Of a stretch of 64,000 nt of DNA, positions 18,337 to 26,713 are shown in pieces (within the stretch, counting starts at the first letter, position 1; each line of letters begins with the position of its first letter). The position numbers were made by a program, and so were the translations under genes. The DNA lies in contig PRDH01000039.1 of the NCBI GenBank assembly GCA_003345545.1, positions 62,001-126,000 on the forward strand. The letters are read 5' to 3'. The notes under the pieces were generated by a model that did no database searches, was not told the DNA's origin, and saw nothing but the letters and a program-made list of their open reading frames with translations. This DNA comes from Candidatus Thorarchaeota archaeon. Lineage in GTDB: Archaea; Asgardarchaeota; Thorarchaeia; Thorarchaeales; Thorarchaeaceae.

Positions 18337-18960
18337 TCAGCTGATGTAAACAAACGGATAGGTCAACGCAGTTATGATCACTCCCAAGAAGACCCCACTG
18401 ATTGATTGGATCATGGAATGCTGCTGCAAGACTGTTCTAGCCCATATGACCAGTATCCAGAGCAAGATCACAGGAGTCGCTATTGCTCCGAAGACGTATA
18501 TCAGTGCAGTTCCAGGTCCACCCACTCCAGCGCAATGCACAGAGACCTTTGTCCTCAGGCTGACAATTGTTACGCCCAAAGTCACAGTGAAATAGGCTGC
18601 GGCCAAAGCACTCATGACAGTACAGCTGTAGAGATGATACAGTATGAATGCCAGTACATAGCAGAGCAATGAAAAAAGAAAGAACTTGGTTCTGCTCTCC
18701 CGCTGAGACACATCCAGATCGATATTGCCTCTTGCCGCCTCAAAGATGATTGGTGAGATAGGCAAAACGACCATGAAGATGATACATAGCAGAAGTGATG
18801 TTGTTGGCGTCAGAGTCGACCCAAGACCTATCGGAGAATACCACGAAAAGATAATACCAACATAGAGGTTGATGAGCGGCGCTGGGGTCAATCTTGACAC
18901 AATGCGAGCAGCAGTGATTCTTCTTCCATGAAGCTCAATAAGCTCGTCTCCATATTTCAA
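18337..18960 (-). CDS. Multi-pass membrane protein of unknown function
   Basis: Protein of 207 residues with about six hydrophobic helices: LINLYVGIIFSWYS, LLLCIIFMVVLPISPII, FLFSLLCYVLAFILYHLYS, ALAAAYFTVTLGVTIV, an IYVFGAIATPVILLWILVIWA helix and GVFLGVIITALTYPFVYI. The third loop carries HCAGVGGPG. The pattern recalls small archaeal phosphatase or PAP2-like membrane proteins, but no catalytic motif is clear, so I leave it unnamed. Start is TTG at 18960, with GGAG 14 bases upstream. Single gene. Confidence 0.55.
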   Translation of the reverse strand: MKYGDELIELHGRRITAARIVSRLTPAPLINLYVGIIFSWYSPIGLGSTLTPTTSLLLCIIFMVVLPISPIIFEAARGNIDLDVSQRESRTKFFLFSLLCYVLAFILYHLYSCTVMSALAAAYFTVTLGVTIVSLRTKVSVHCAGVGGPGTALIYVFGAIATPVILLWILVIWARTVLQQHSMIQSISGVFLGVIITALTYPFVYIS

Positions 18961-19147
18961 GGATTCATTTCTCCGGATGGAAGTGCACCAGAAGCATTAG
19001 ACTTTTCATCTTTTCCCCTGAAATCATCCTTCTGATGAGCATTCCGTTTTACCTTAACTGGTCACTAATGGGCGGAACATATGACAACAAACCTTTTCTT
19101 TGTCATCTGCCACGTTTTCTTCCAAGAGAACCACAGAATCCGCTAGG

Positions 19148-19468
19148 ATGTGCGACATAATGCCAGCAATGCCAAAGCGAGAGATATTCGAGAGAATCAT
19201 CCAAAACATTACGAGCAAGTTTCCTGACGTTTACGCAGCACTATTCATCAGTCCTGAGGGATTTCCTATCAATACTTGGGGCGTTTCATTAGAACGAGCT
19301 GAGGAAATCTCAGCGTTACTAAGCTCCTTGATTGGTAAGACATTGGAGATAGTCAAGGGAGTTAAGGAAGGGGGTCTGCTGTCCTTCATCCAGATTCAGA
19401 CGAATATGGGCGGCATACGAATCGCACCTCAAGAGGAGTTCATCTTGGTCACGTTGACCAAGACATAG
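19148..19468 (+). CDS. Roadblock/LC7 domain protein
   Basis: Small cytosolic protein, about 106 residues, with one complete roadblock/LC7 domain: helix REIFERIIQNITSKFPDVYAAL, strand FISPEGFPINTW, helix AEEISALLSSLIGKTLEIV, strands LLSFIQIQT and EEFILVTLTKT. Such proteins (MglB, Ragulator, dynein light chain 7) partner small Ras-like GTPases, and Asgard genomes carry many. Two GTPase genes lie 4.5-7 kb downstream. The start is uncertain: ATGs at 19148, 19160 and 19169 are all in frame; none has a strong ribosome site. The longest frame begins at 19100. Confidence 0.78.
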   Translation: MCDIMPAMPKREIFERIIQNITSKFPDVYAALFISPEGFPINTWGVSLERAEEISALLSSLIGKTLEIVKGVKEGGLLSFIQIQTNMGGIRIAPQEEFILVTLTKT

Positions 19469-19520
19469 ATGGACCATCAGTCGGAAAGCAGTTGCATATC
19501 ACTCGGAAAGTCCACTAGTG

Positions 19521-19531
19521 CTATTTTTATA
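19521..19531 (+). promoter_or_regulatory. TATA box of radA
   Basis: CTATTTTTATA, whose centre is 26 bases before the first ATG of the radA frame (19552). Transcription would therefore start near 19552, giving either a leaderless message from that ATG or a leader of about 48 bases to the GTG at 19600. Confidence 0.6.
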
Positions 19532-19599
19532 CTCTGTGAATCGATTACTGCATGTCCACGAGCAGATGCAATGTTGAGCATCTGAGGGAGGCCTTCATA

Positions 19600-20661
19600 G
19601 TGTCACCAAAGAAGACAGATGTCGAAGATACAGAGGATACAGAGGATACAGAAGATTACGAGGAATTCGAAGGTGGAGTCAGCGAATCTGGCGAAGCCGC
19701 AGAGGTAGGGAGCGAGTCCGTCGCAGGAGTAAATGTCACCGATCTGCCTGGCGTCGGCCCTGCCATAGGCAAGCGGCTTGCTGAGTCTGGGTACAAGAGT
19801 GTTGAAGCAATAGCCGTGGCTTCTCCAAGTGAGTTAGCGGCGGCCGGGTCGATTGGCGAAACAACAGCGACCAAGATAATCAAGGCTGCCCGTGAGATGT
19901 TAGATATCGGTTTTGAAACCGCAGATTTGCTACTTGAGAGGCGCAAGATTGCAGGTCGAATCTCGACTGGTTCAAAGGCTCTGGATGACATGTTCGGTGG
20001 AGGTCTTGAAACCCAATCGATTACCGAAATGTATGGCTCTTTCAGGTCTGGGAAGACCCAGATTGCGCACCAACTGGCTGTAATGGTTCAGCGACCACCT
20101 GGCTCTGGCGGTCTCAGTGCCACTGCCATCTATGTTGATACAGAGGGGACATTCCGACCAGAACGTCTTGTGGATATGGCTGAAGCGCTGGGAATGGACG
20201 TTGCCAAGGTACTGAAGGGTGTCGTCTGGGCTCGTGCGTATAACTCGGACCATCAAATCCTGCTATGTGATCAGGCAATGGAGATGGCACCTGATACAAA
20301 TGCCAAGCTCCTAGTCATTGACTCTGTTACGAGTCATTTTCGTGCGGAATACACGGGCAGAGGTACCTTGGCTGCAAGGCAGCAAAAACTGAACAAGCAC
20401 CTCCACCATCTGCAGAGAGGCGCTGAGATCAATAATATGGCTGTCTACATAACCAACCAAGTAATGGCACGACCTGATGCATTCTTTGGCGATCCCACAG
20501 CTCCTGTCGGTGGCCATGTTCTTGCTCATGTCCCGCAGACAAGATGCTATTTGCGAAAATCCAAGGGCGAACGTAGGATATGTCGGCTGGTAGACTCTCC
20601 GAATCTCCCTGAAGGCGAGGCTGTATTCACGGTCGTCAAAGATGGCATTCGTGACGTCTAG
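19600..20661 (+). CDS. radA: DNA repair and recombination protein RadA
   Basis: Archaeal Rad51/RecA recombinase, 353 residues, forming the ATP-dependent strand-exchange filament. An acidic tail containing a 9-base repeat (EDTEDTEDTED) is followed by the HhH N-terminal domain (TDLPGVGPAIGKRLAESGY) and the ATPase core: Walker A GSFRSGKTQ (the usual G-E-F-G is altered to G-S-F-R), Walker B LLVIDSVTSHFR, loop L2 region NQVMARPDAFFGDPTAPVGGH. I chose GTG at 19600 because GAGGGAGG sits eight bases upstream; ATG at 19552 in the same frame is the alternative, adding 16 residues. A hairpin terminator follows the stop. Confidence 0.95.
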   Translation: MSPKKTDVEDTEDTEDTEDYEEFEGGVSESGEAAEVGSESVAGVNVTDLPGVGPAIGKRLAESGYKSVEAIAVASPSELAAAGSIGETTATKIIKAAREMLDIGFETADLLLERRKIAGRISTGSKALDDMFGGGLETQSITEMYGSFRSGKTQIAHQLAVMVQRPPGSGGLSATAIYVDTEGTFRPERLVDMAEALGMDVAKVLKGVVWARAYNSDHQILLCDQAMEMAPDTNAKLLVIDSVTSHFRAEYTGRGTLAARQQKLNKHLHHLQRGAEINNMAVYITNQVMARPDAFFGDPTAPVGGHVLAHVPQTRCYLRKSKGERRICRLVDSPNLPEGEAVFTVVKDGIRDV

Positions 20662-20680
20662 GTTGATCTTACGTAGAGAT

Positions 20681-20699
20681 GGATGGTTTCCGACCATCC
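20681..20699. terminator. Short hairpin between radA and the reductase gene
   Basis: GGATGGT - TTCCG - ACCATCC, a seven-pair stem between two convergent stops. It has no long T tract, so the terminator call is moderate. Confidence 0.5.
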
Positions 20700-20705
20700 T
20701 GCCTC

Positions 20706-22064
20706 TCATTGAAAGTTTGCATCTTCAATTATGCTGAGTACATTCTTCTCCCAGGACTCTAGACCTGTGGGATTAGATGGATATGTTGCGTATACCCTGC
20801 CCAACTTCTTCATTAGAGAGGAAGCTTTTTGGATCTTAAGAAGAAGCGATATACGTCCCGCTCCTCTCTTCGCCCTCTTCATCTTGTCAACAATCCCGAT
20901 AGAGATCCCGCCACCCTTATTGGCAGCAATGAGGTCATCGGCCTCAAGCAGTCTTCTCTCAAAGCCAAAATCCAAGTCCTCGTCCGTGACGCCCTGCAAC
21001 AGCTTCCTGAAAATCTCAAGAGATGCCAGTCTCTTTCCAAAATCCGGCAAGTATCGTGTATTGTAAGACCATAATCCATTGGCAGACAAATCCCGTTTCG
21101 CAATCGCCTCTCGGGCCACTTCACCGAGGATGATGCCCGCCCTCATGCCTGCACCGATGCCACCACCATGAATTGGATTCACCTGCAGGGCCGCGTCGCC
21201 TACGAAAGCCACGCCATTGCCAACTAGACTTTTCAGTGGTCTTCTGACAGGAACTGCGCCGCCTTTCCCATCAATGACAGTGCTCTTGAAGAGGAGCGGA
21301 TAATTGCTCTTGAATGACTCAAAAAGGGCTTTTGGCGAACCTCTACCACTTCCACCAGTTATTCCCACGCCTGCGTTGACTTCCTGTATTCCCTTGGGAA
21401 ATATCCATGCGTAGCCACGAGGGGCAGTCTGACCACCGAGAAAGACTCGCGCAACCTCCGGTTCAGCCAGAGGAACCTTCAAACTCAGTATCTCTCGATA
21501 ACAGAGCGCCACATCAGCCTTGTCGATGTTATTCTCAATTAAGGGGCCATCCAGTTGATTCCTGATTACTGCTGCAAATCCACTCGCATCGATGACAATC
21601 TTGCTCTTTATCGTGGTCTCCTCCCGAGTGGATGCATCTCGGTAGTGTATCCCTGTAACCTGATCCCCGGCAATAGTGGGCGGTCCGACATGAATATTGG
21701 GGATGAACTTGACACCGGCCTTCACTGCCTCATTAAGCAGTCTCTGGCCGAAAGTCAGTCTGTCAATTGTCCAACCATCGAAGTCTGACCAACCACGGAC
21801 TTTTAGCTCATTCTTCATGCTTGGTGGGTATACGTCTGCACCATCAATCACTGAGGAGATCTCATTGTCATAAGGGCTGTTGATACCTGTGGCCTCAAAA
21901 TGCGACTTACTTATCTCATCGCCACATACTTTCTGTCCGACTTCATTCTGAGGCTTCCTGTCCAAGAGAAGTGTCTGAAGGCCAAGTTCTGCACACCGTC
22001 GAGCTGTAACACAGCCAGCAGTACCTGCCCCAACAACAACAACGTCTAGCCTCTTCAATGTCAA
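20706..22064 (-). CDS. Geranylgeranyl reductase family FAD protein
   Basis: Flavoprotein of 452 residues that probably saturates isoprenoid double bonds of archaeal membrane lipids. FAD-binding start VVVVGAGTAGCVTARRCAELGL, then VCGDEIS near residue 48 (the family's conserved Cys-Gly-Asp), IDASGFAAVIR, and FVGDAALQVNPIHGGGIGAGMRAG for the flavin pyrophosphate. C-terminal helices are typical. Start is TTG at 22064 or TTG at 22058; a TATA-like ATTTAAAT at 22089-22096 predicts a transcript start near 22068, so the message is almost leaderless. It is divergent from purA. Confidence 0.88.
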   Translation of the reverse strand: MTLKRLDVVVVGAGTAGCVTARRCAELGLQTLLLDRKPQNEVGQKVCGDEISKSHFEATGINSPYDNEISSVIDGADVYPPSMKNELKVRGWSDFDGWTIDRLTFGQRLLNEAVKAGVKFIPNIHVGPPTIAGDQVTGIHYRDASTREETTIKSKIVIDASGFAAVIRNQLDGPLIENNIDKADVALCYREILSLKVPLAEPEVARVFLGGQTAPRGYAWIFPKGIQEVNAGVGITGGSGRGSPKALFESFKSNYPLLFKSTVIDGKGGAVPVRRPLKSLVGNGVAFVGDAALQVNPIHGGGIGAGMRAGIILGEVAREAIAKRDLSANGLWSYNTRYLPDFGKRLASLEIFRKLLQGVTDEDLDFGFERRLLEADDLIAANKGGGISIGIVDKMKRAKRGAGRISLLLKIQKASSLMKKLGRVYATYPSNPTGLESWEKNVLSIIEDANFQ

Positions 22065-22088
22065 TCGTGGTCTAGAATCACTCTAGGG

Positions 22089-22096
22089 ATTTAAAT
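22089..22096. promoter_or_regulatory. Shared palindromic TATA element (reductase gene and purA)
   Basis: ATTTAAAT is its own reverse complement and lies 25 bases before the reductase TTG at 22064 on the minus strand. On the plus strand it would start transcription near 22118, upstream of both likely purA starts. Confidence 0.55.
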
Positions 22097-22198
22097 ACCT
22101 GCATGACACACACGATGTTTTTCCTGTTCAAACGAAACAAAAGGCTCTTGACACAACCATTATTTGCATCAATGAGTGGTCAGGCTCATGTGAGCCAA

Positions 22199-23506
22199 AT
22201 GCAGAATCTTGTTGTTGTCGGTCTCCAATGGGGGGATGAAGGAAAGGGCAAGATTGTCGATGTCCTCTCGGAAGATTTCGATATAGTTGTTCGCTTTCAA
22301 GGCGGTAGCAATGCTGGCCATACTGTCAAGATTGGCAAGGATGTTTTCAAATTCAGGTTGATGCCCGCGGGAGCAGTGCGTGGCAAGAAGACAGTAATTG
22401 GCAATGGCGTTGTTGTTGATCCCTTCGTTCTAGCACAAGAGATTGACCAATTGAAAAAGGCCGGCTTCAAAATCGACCTCGTTTTGAGTAGTAGAGCTCA
22501 TCTCACAACTCCCTATCAGGTCTTGATTGACGGACTCCAGGAGTTGTCAAGGGGGAGTTCGAAGGTTGGAACGACCAAACGCGGGATTGGTCCCACGTAT
22601 GCAGACAAGATATCAAGGAATGGAATTCGAGGAGCAGATATTGCTACACTTGAGATTTCTGATGAATGGCACATGCTCAAGGAGATATCGGAGTCCAAAA
22701 TTCACCAGCTTTACCATTCAGTGATTGACTCAACAACAAAGGACCAACTGGATGAGTTTTCTCATACATTGAGGAAGATCCTGCCCTATGTAGGCGACAG
22801 CAGCGACTTTCTTAACGACGCCATTGATTCTGGAAAAAGAGTCCTCTTTGAAGGCGCTCAGGGTGCCCTTCTTGATATTGACCATGGCACCTATCCCTTT
22901 GTGACAAGTTCCAACTGTGTGTCCGCCGCTGCTTCGACGGGCACTGGAGTGCCGCCGACCAAATTGGGTTCGATACTCGGTATCGCAAAAGCCTACATGA
23001 CCCGGGTGGGTTCCGGTCCGTTTCCTACCGAACTGGAAGATGAAACGGGGCAGAAGATTCGGGAGAGAGGTGCGGAATTTGGAACAGTCACAGGAAGGCC
23101 GCGAAGATGTGGCTGGCTTGATCTGGTCGCCCTCAGATACAGTGCAAAGCTTAATGGAGTGCGTTATTTGGCAATCACTAAGGCTGATGTTCTCACTGGT
23201 ATCGATCCCTTGAGAGTCTGTGTCGCCTACGAGATTGATGGTACTGAAGTGAAGACCATTCCAGCATCCTCCTCAGTGTTTGCAAGAGCAGTGCCAATCT
23301 ATGAAGAGATGGAAGGCTGGTCGGAGCTGCCTAGGATCACAAGGAGTCCCGATATGTTCAAGCGGCTGCCTGATGCAATGCATCTCTATCTAAGGAAGAT
23401 TGAAGCCTGGACCAAATCCAAGGTTGCAATAGTTTCTTTAGGCCCCGATAGAGCAGAAACCATCGTTGTTCCGAAATCACTCCCGGTGAGCTCTATCCAT
23501 GTCTGA
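22199..23506 (+). CDS. purA: Adenylosuccinate synthetase
   Basis: Converts IMP and aspartate to adenylosuccinate with GTP, first committed step of AMP synthesis. The N-terminal VVVGLQWGDEGKGKIVDVL P-loop-like motif, GGSNAGHTV, KRGIGPTYADK, EGAQGALLDIDHGTYPFVTSS and the C-terminal GRPRRCGWLDL are all intact. I chose ATG 22199 (MQNLVVVG) because it matches the family start; ATG 22172 is possible, while 22103 and 22115 lie upstream of the transcript start predicted from the shared TATA element. At 435 residues it is close to the bacterial length. Confidence 0.95.
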   Translation: MQNLVVVGLQWGDEGKGKIVDVLSEDFDIVVRFQGGSNAGHTVKIGKDVFKFRLMPAGAVRGKKTVIGNGVVVDPFVLAQEIDQLKKAGFKIDLVLSSRAHLTTPYQVLIDGLQELSRGSSKVGTTKRGIGPTYADKISRNGIRGADIATLEISDEWHMLKEISESKIHQLYHSVIDSTTKDQLDEFSHTLRKILPYVGDSSDFLNDAIDSGKRVLFEGAQGALLDIDHGTYPFVTSSNCVSAAASTGTGVPPTKLGSILGIAKAYMTRVGSGPFPTELEDETGQKIRERGAEFGTVTGRPRRCGWLDLVALRYSAKLNGVRYLAITKADVLTGIDPLRVCVAYEIDGTEVKTIPASSSVFARAVPIYEEMEGWSELPRITRSPDMFKRLPDAMHLYLRKIEAWTKSKVAIVSLGPDRAETIVVPKSLPVSSIHV

Positions 23507-24059
23507 ACTCTATCATAACAATCGACGCAACGATAATGAGAACGGCGACTGCCAGAAGAGGTGGCACCCAGGTCAGAAAGCGTCCAAATAGCTGCAGAAG
23601 CGTCGACGGTTCCAGACCGATGACTGCCAAGTATCCCCATACGACGAGGCCTCCGTAGATAGCAAAGATAGGAAAGAGAATCGGCCCACCACTTATGACC
23701 AAGAATAGTATCAGGACTGCAAGCTTGCTCTTCGTCGGATCCAAGAGGGGCAATGGAATAGACTCGTTGTCGTTGAACTTGAAGTAGTACCAGATTAGGA
23801 GTGTTGGAAAACGAGCCTTGATGATCTCTAAGACCTGAGTTCCGAGTTGTATTGATAGCAGGAGGCCTGTGTGAACTAGCATATAGCCCAGAACCAGGAC
23901 GTTCAGGATGGGCAGCGGATTTGATGGGTCAAAAAACAACTGCAGGCTCTGAATGATACCAACAAGAACTGAGAAATTCACAATAAGCAGTAAGATGTGG
24001 CCAATAGCGCCTTTGAAGATAGGCTGCCAAGTCGCCATCGCGATCCATCCAGAGGTCAC
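23493..24059 (-). CDS. Small membrane protein downstream of a Ras-like GTPase
   Basis: Protein of 188 residues with four to five hydrophobic helices (IGHILLLIVNFSVLVGII, LNVLVLGYMLVHTGLLLSI, LAVLILFLVISGGPILFPIF, GGLVVWGYLAVIGL, LLAVAVLIIVASIVMI). No known motif. Its GTG start follows the GTPase stop with no gap (TGAGTG), so the two are almost certainly co-translated, and it overlaps the end of purA by 14 bases. I infer that it works at a membrane with that GTPase; function unknown. Confidence 0.6.
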   Translation of the reverse strand: MTSGWIAMATWQPIFKGAIGHILLLIVNFSVLVGIIQSLQLFFDPSNPLPILNVLVLGYMLVHTGLLLSIQLGTQVLEIIKARFPTLLIWYYFKFNDNESIPLPLLDPTKSKLAVLILFLVISGGPILFPIFAIYGGLVVWGYLAVIGLEPSTLLQLFGRFLTWVPPLLAVAVLIIVASIVMIEFRHG

Positions 24060-24686
24060 TCATACCCCAAGCTTAAACGGCTTTTGGGACTGCATCCCAG
24101 TAGATGTTGGGTCCAATGGGCCAAGCTCATGCTGTTTTGCGATGGCTCTCGTGACTAGGTCGGTAAAAAGCGTATCGACGTTTTCTCCAGTCTTAGCACT
24201 TGTCTGGTAGTGGAGAACATCAAGCCAGTCTTCCACCATACTCCCAGCTTCTGGTGGGACTAAACGATCTGGCCTATCAATCTTATTGGCGACAACGGCA
24301 ACGACTGCATTCGGGCAGACTGTGATTAGTTTTGTGTACCATTCGCCTATGTCCAGAAATGTCTGTGGTCGAGTAACGTCATACACAATGATAGCCATTG
24401 ATGCTCCTGCCATATACCTGCGGCGGAGTTCATTGTAGGTTGGTTGCCCTGCAAGATCCCAGAGGACAACACGTGCTGTCACTCTGCTTCCGGTGGGTAG
24501 GTCAACTTCAAGGGTCTTGAGTGCGAAGGTTGTGCCAATTGTAGCAATGTATCGCTCACTGAAGCTTCCTTCGGTGTATCTGCGGATGCAGCTGGTTTTG
24601 CCTACTGCTCCATCACCTAGAGCAACCAGCTTGAACATATGCGAGATACTCTCTGTTGACAATTCAGACTCTATCCTATTACTCAC
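24060..24686 (-). CDS. Ras/Rab-like small GTPase
   Basis: GTP-binding switch protein of 208 residues. All five G boxes are present: G1 GDGAVGKTS, G2 threonine in TIGTTF, G3 DLAGQ, G4 NKID, G5 TSAK. The G3 DLAGQ keeps the catalytic glutamine. There is no C-terminal cysteine or CAAX-type prenylation site; the tail ends QKPFKLGV. Start is GTG at 24686; the ATG at 24638 (MFKLVALG) would remove a 16-residue extension. It is followed at once by a membrane protein gene, and a second GTPase gene lies 1.3 kb away. Confidence 0.88.
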   Translation of the reverse strand: MSNRIESELSTESISHMFKLVALGDGAVGKTSCIRRYTEGSFSERYIATIGTTFALKTLEVDLPTGSRVTARVVLWDLAGQPTYNELRRRYMAGASMAIIVYDVTRPQTFLDIGEWYTKLITVCPNAVVAVVANKIDRPDRLVPPEAGSMVEDWLDVLHYQTSAKTGENVDTLFTDLVTRAIAKQHELGPLDPTSTGMQSQKPFKLGV

Positions 24687-24856
24687 TCTGCGGGTGAAGT
24701 TCCAGTCTTAGGCATTTAACTATTCTCGGAATGTATGCCAGCCATATGGAGGACGCTCGAGCAGCGAAATTTGCTGCTTTTTTGAGGTATTTATCACCAT
24801 AAGGATTAAGTCAATGCTTTCCCCAGAGTTGTTGTAACTCAAACTGGTGATACTCT

Positions 24857-25561
24857 ATGGCAGAGCAATTCCTGAACCGATTGAACAAGATGGATGAGAG
24901 CATCCACCAACTTGGAGAGACCCTAAAGCGAATGATTACCATTCTTGGTACAGTAACTGAGATTAAATCTGAAGTGCGCGCAGCAAAGGAAGATATTATT
25001 CGAGCGTTGGCAAGCAAGCCTGCTGCCGCGCCTATAGAACATGATCATACCGATGAGCTAGCAAAAATGGTTGTTCAGGAAGTTGGAGATGTTAGGGTCT
25101 TTGTGCAGCAATCCATGGAATCACTGAAGAATGATATGGTTGAGTTACTTCAAGTGATGATTGCTAATGTAGAGAGAGTGCAAATAACCGCTCCTTCTGC
25201 GCCATCGAAGCCATCTGCGTCAGCAGCTCCTCGACGCGCACCCGCGCCTGAGTATGTGGAAAGTGAGGATCAAGTTTCATCTTCGCTCCCTGCTGACCGA
25301 TCTATGAAGATTGGGGAGGAACTGACCGGAATACTGAGTTCATTGAAGATGGGCTGTGTTTCAGGAGACGTATTGGATGCGATGGCCTTAGCAAAGGATT
25401 CTATCATGAGTACAGTTCCAAGCGACCCGATCATGGTCAAAATTGACAAGTGGATTGGGCTTGTTAGCAACTACCCAAGGCGAAATGAATTGCAGGCACG
25501 AGACCTAGTCAAGCTGAAGAAAGAACTGAAAGAGGAGATTCAGAGATACAGTCTTGCTTAG
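24857..25561 (+). CDS. Coiled-coil protein between the two GTPase genes
   Basis: Unrecognised protein of 234 residues. Residues 1-115 are heptad-rich and helical (QFLNRLNKMDESIHQLGETL onward), the middle is Ala/Pro/Ser-rich and flexible (APSAPSKPSASAAPRRAPAP), and the C-terminal 90 residues are a compact helical domain (MKIGEELTGILSSLKMGCVSG onward). The ATG has GGTGAT six bases upstream, so translation is well supported. It converges with the CBS-domain gene, sharing four bases at the stops. A link to the GTPases is only by position. Confidence 0.6.
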   Translation: MAEQFLNRLNKMDESIHQLGETLKRMITILGTVTEIKSEVRAAKEDIIRALASKPAAAPIEHDHTDELAKMVVQEVGDVRVFVQQSMESLKNDMVELLQVMIANVERVQITAPSAPSKPSASAAPRRAPAPEYVESEDQVSSSLPADRSMKIGEELTGILSSLKMGCVSGDVLDAMALAKDSIMSTVPSDPIMVKIDKWIGLVSNYPRRNELQARDLVKLKKELKEEIQRYSLA

Positions 25562-25983
25562 TCTTCCTCATCCGCTTGTGGTGCTCCGTCGGCAATCATC
25601 TTCATTGTGGCCAATACTCGAATCACATCTGTCGCTGTGACAACTCCGATGATATCATTGCCTTCAATCACTGGTATATGTAGTCTATTCGCTTGATTCA
25701 TCAGTGCGATTACCTGTCCGAGGTCTGCCTCCGGGCCAATTGTCACTACTGGAGTAGTCATGATGTCCTCTAACGTCAGAGATTTGTACAATTCCGGTGA
25801 CAGAAGCTGTGCAGCAATAATCTCCTTTCTCGTCACAAGTCCTGCCATGACATCTGAGCTTGTCACAATGAGACTGCCGACATCTTCAGCAGCCATCAGT
25901 TTTGCAGCATTGACAAGAGGTGTATCCGCCTCAGCAGTCAGAATCAGAGATGTCATGAAATCTCTCACCGTGAGCTGAGCCAT
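25558..25983 (-). CDS. Tandem CBS-domain protein
   Basis: Protein of 141 residues made of two CBS motifs (about 8-60 and 73-130), which together bind adenosyl nucleotides and act as an energy or ligand sensor. Signature strings: MTSLILTAEADTPLVNAAKLM, GSLIVTSSDVMAGLVTRKEII, VVTIGPEADLGQVIALM, RLHIPVIEGNDIIGVVTATDVI. I use the ATG at 25983 (MAQLTVRDFM), with GGAGTG eight bases upstream, rather than 25998. It lies directly downstream of a GTPase gene, 16 bases away, in a likely operon. The regulated partner is unknown. Confidence 0.85.
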   Translation of the reverse strand: MAQLTVRDFMTSLILTAEADTPLVNAAKLMAAEDVGSLIVTSSDVMAGLVTRKEIIAAQLLSPELYKSLTLEDIMTTPVVTIGPEADLGQVIALMNQANRLHIPVIEGNDIIGVVTATDVIRVLATMKMIADGAPQADEED

Positions 25984-25999
25984 TCTTCCACACTCCATA

Positions 26000-26608
26000 C
26001 TACGTTAGAGGGTTCTTGCTACCCTTCAGTGCATTAAGAAGAAGCTTTTCGGCGCACTTTGAAAACACATCAGCGACTGCTGTGCCGGTCTTGGCAGATG
26101 TTTCGTAATACTCTGCTTGGAACCAACTTCGCAGCATCAAACCTGGTTCTTGAGGAACCATCCGTTTGTCGGTCAAGTCTATCTTGTTCGCACAGATTAA
26201 GACTGGCGCTTCCGGGCATACTTCACGGAAGGATTCAAACCAGTTGTTCATAGCCATGAAGGTTTCTGGTTTTGTCACGTCATATACGATTATGGCGGCT
26301 GATGCCCCCTTCATGTACTGACGTCTCAATTCCCGGTATGTAGATTGGCCACCCATATCCCAGATGCTCAAACGGACCTGTCTGACATTCCCTTGAGTGT
26401 CTCTTGTTTCAACATCCTTCGTGGCGAATGTAGTTCCAATTGTCTGTTTGTACTCCTCGTTGAATATGTTCTCGGTGTATCGCCTCAGTAGCGAAGTTTT
26501 TCCCACCATGGCTTCTCCCAGTAGAACAATTCGGAACTTGTACCCCTGAAAGCCGTCCGCGGCATCAGGGTCTTGTATAGAGTTCGTTCTTTCTATTCTC
26601 TGAGCCAT
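26000..26608 (-). CDS. Ras/Rab-like small GTPase
   Basis: GTP-binding switch protein of 202 residues. G1 GEAMVGKTS, G2 in TIGTTFATKD, G3 DMGGQ, G4 NKID, G5 TSAK. It closely resembles the neighbour at 24060-24686, so they are probably ancient paralogs, but the N-terminus carries a distinct 20-residue acidic extension. No prenylation cysteine: the C-terminus is LKGSKNPLT. ATG at 26608 (MAQRIERT) has GGAG upstream; the TTG at 26623 would add five residues. It leads a short unit with the CBS-domain gene. Confidence 0.88.
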   Translation of the reverse strand: MAQRIERTNSIQDPDAADGFQGYKFRIVLLGEAMVGKTSLLRRYTENIFNEEYKQTIGTTFATKDVETRDTQGNVRQVRLSIWDMGGQSTYRELRRQYMKGASAAIIVYDVTKPETFMAMNNWFESFREVCPEAPVLICANKIDLTDKRMVPQEPGLMLRSWFQAEYYETSAKTGTAVADVFSKCAEKLLLNALKGSKNPLT

Positions 26609-26713
26609 TTGGGAGAACTCCAATCAGTAATCAGAACTATCTGTAGGGTGTCATCCCTGTCCGCCACTTATATGTTTTCTGCGGAGAGCTCTCCTAGCTT
26701 CGCCAGAATATCA

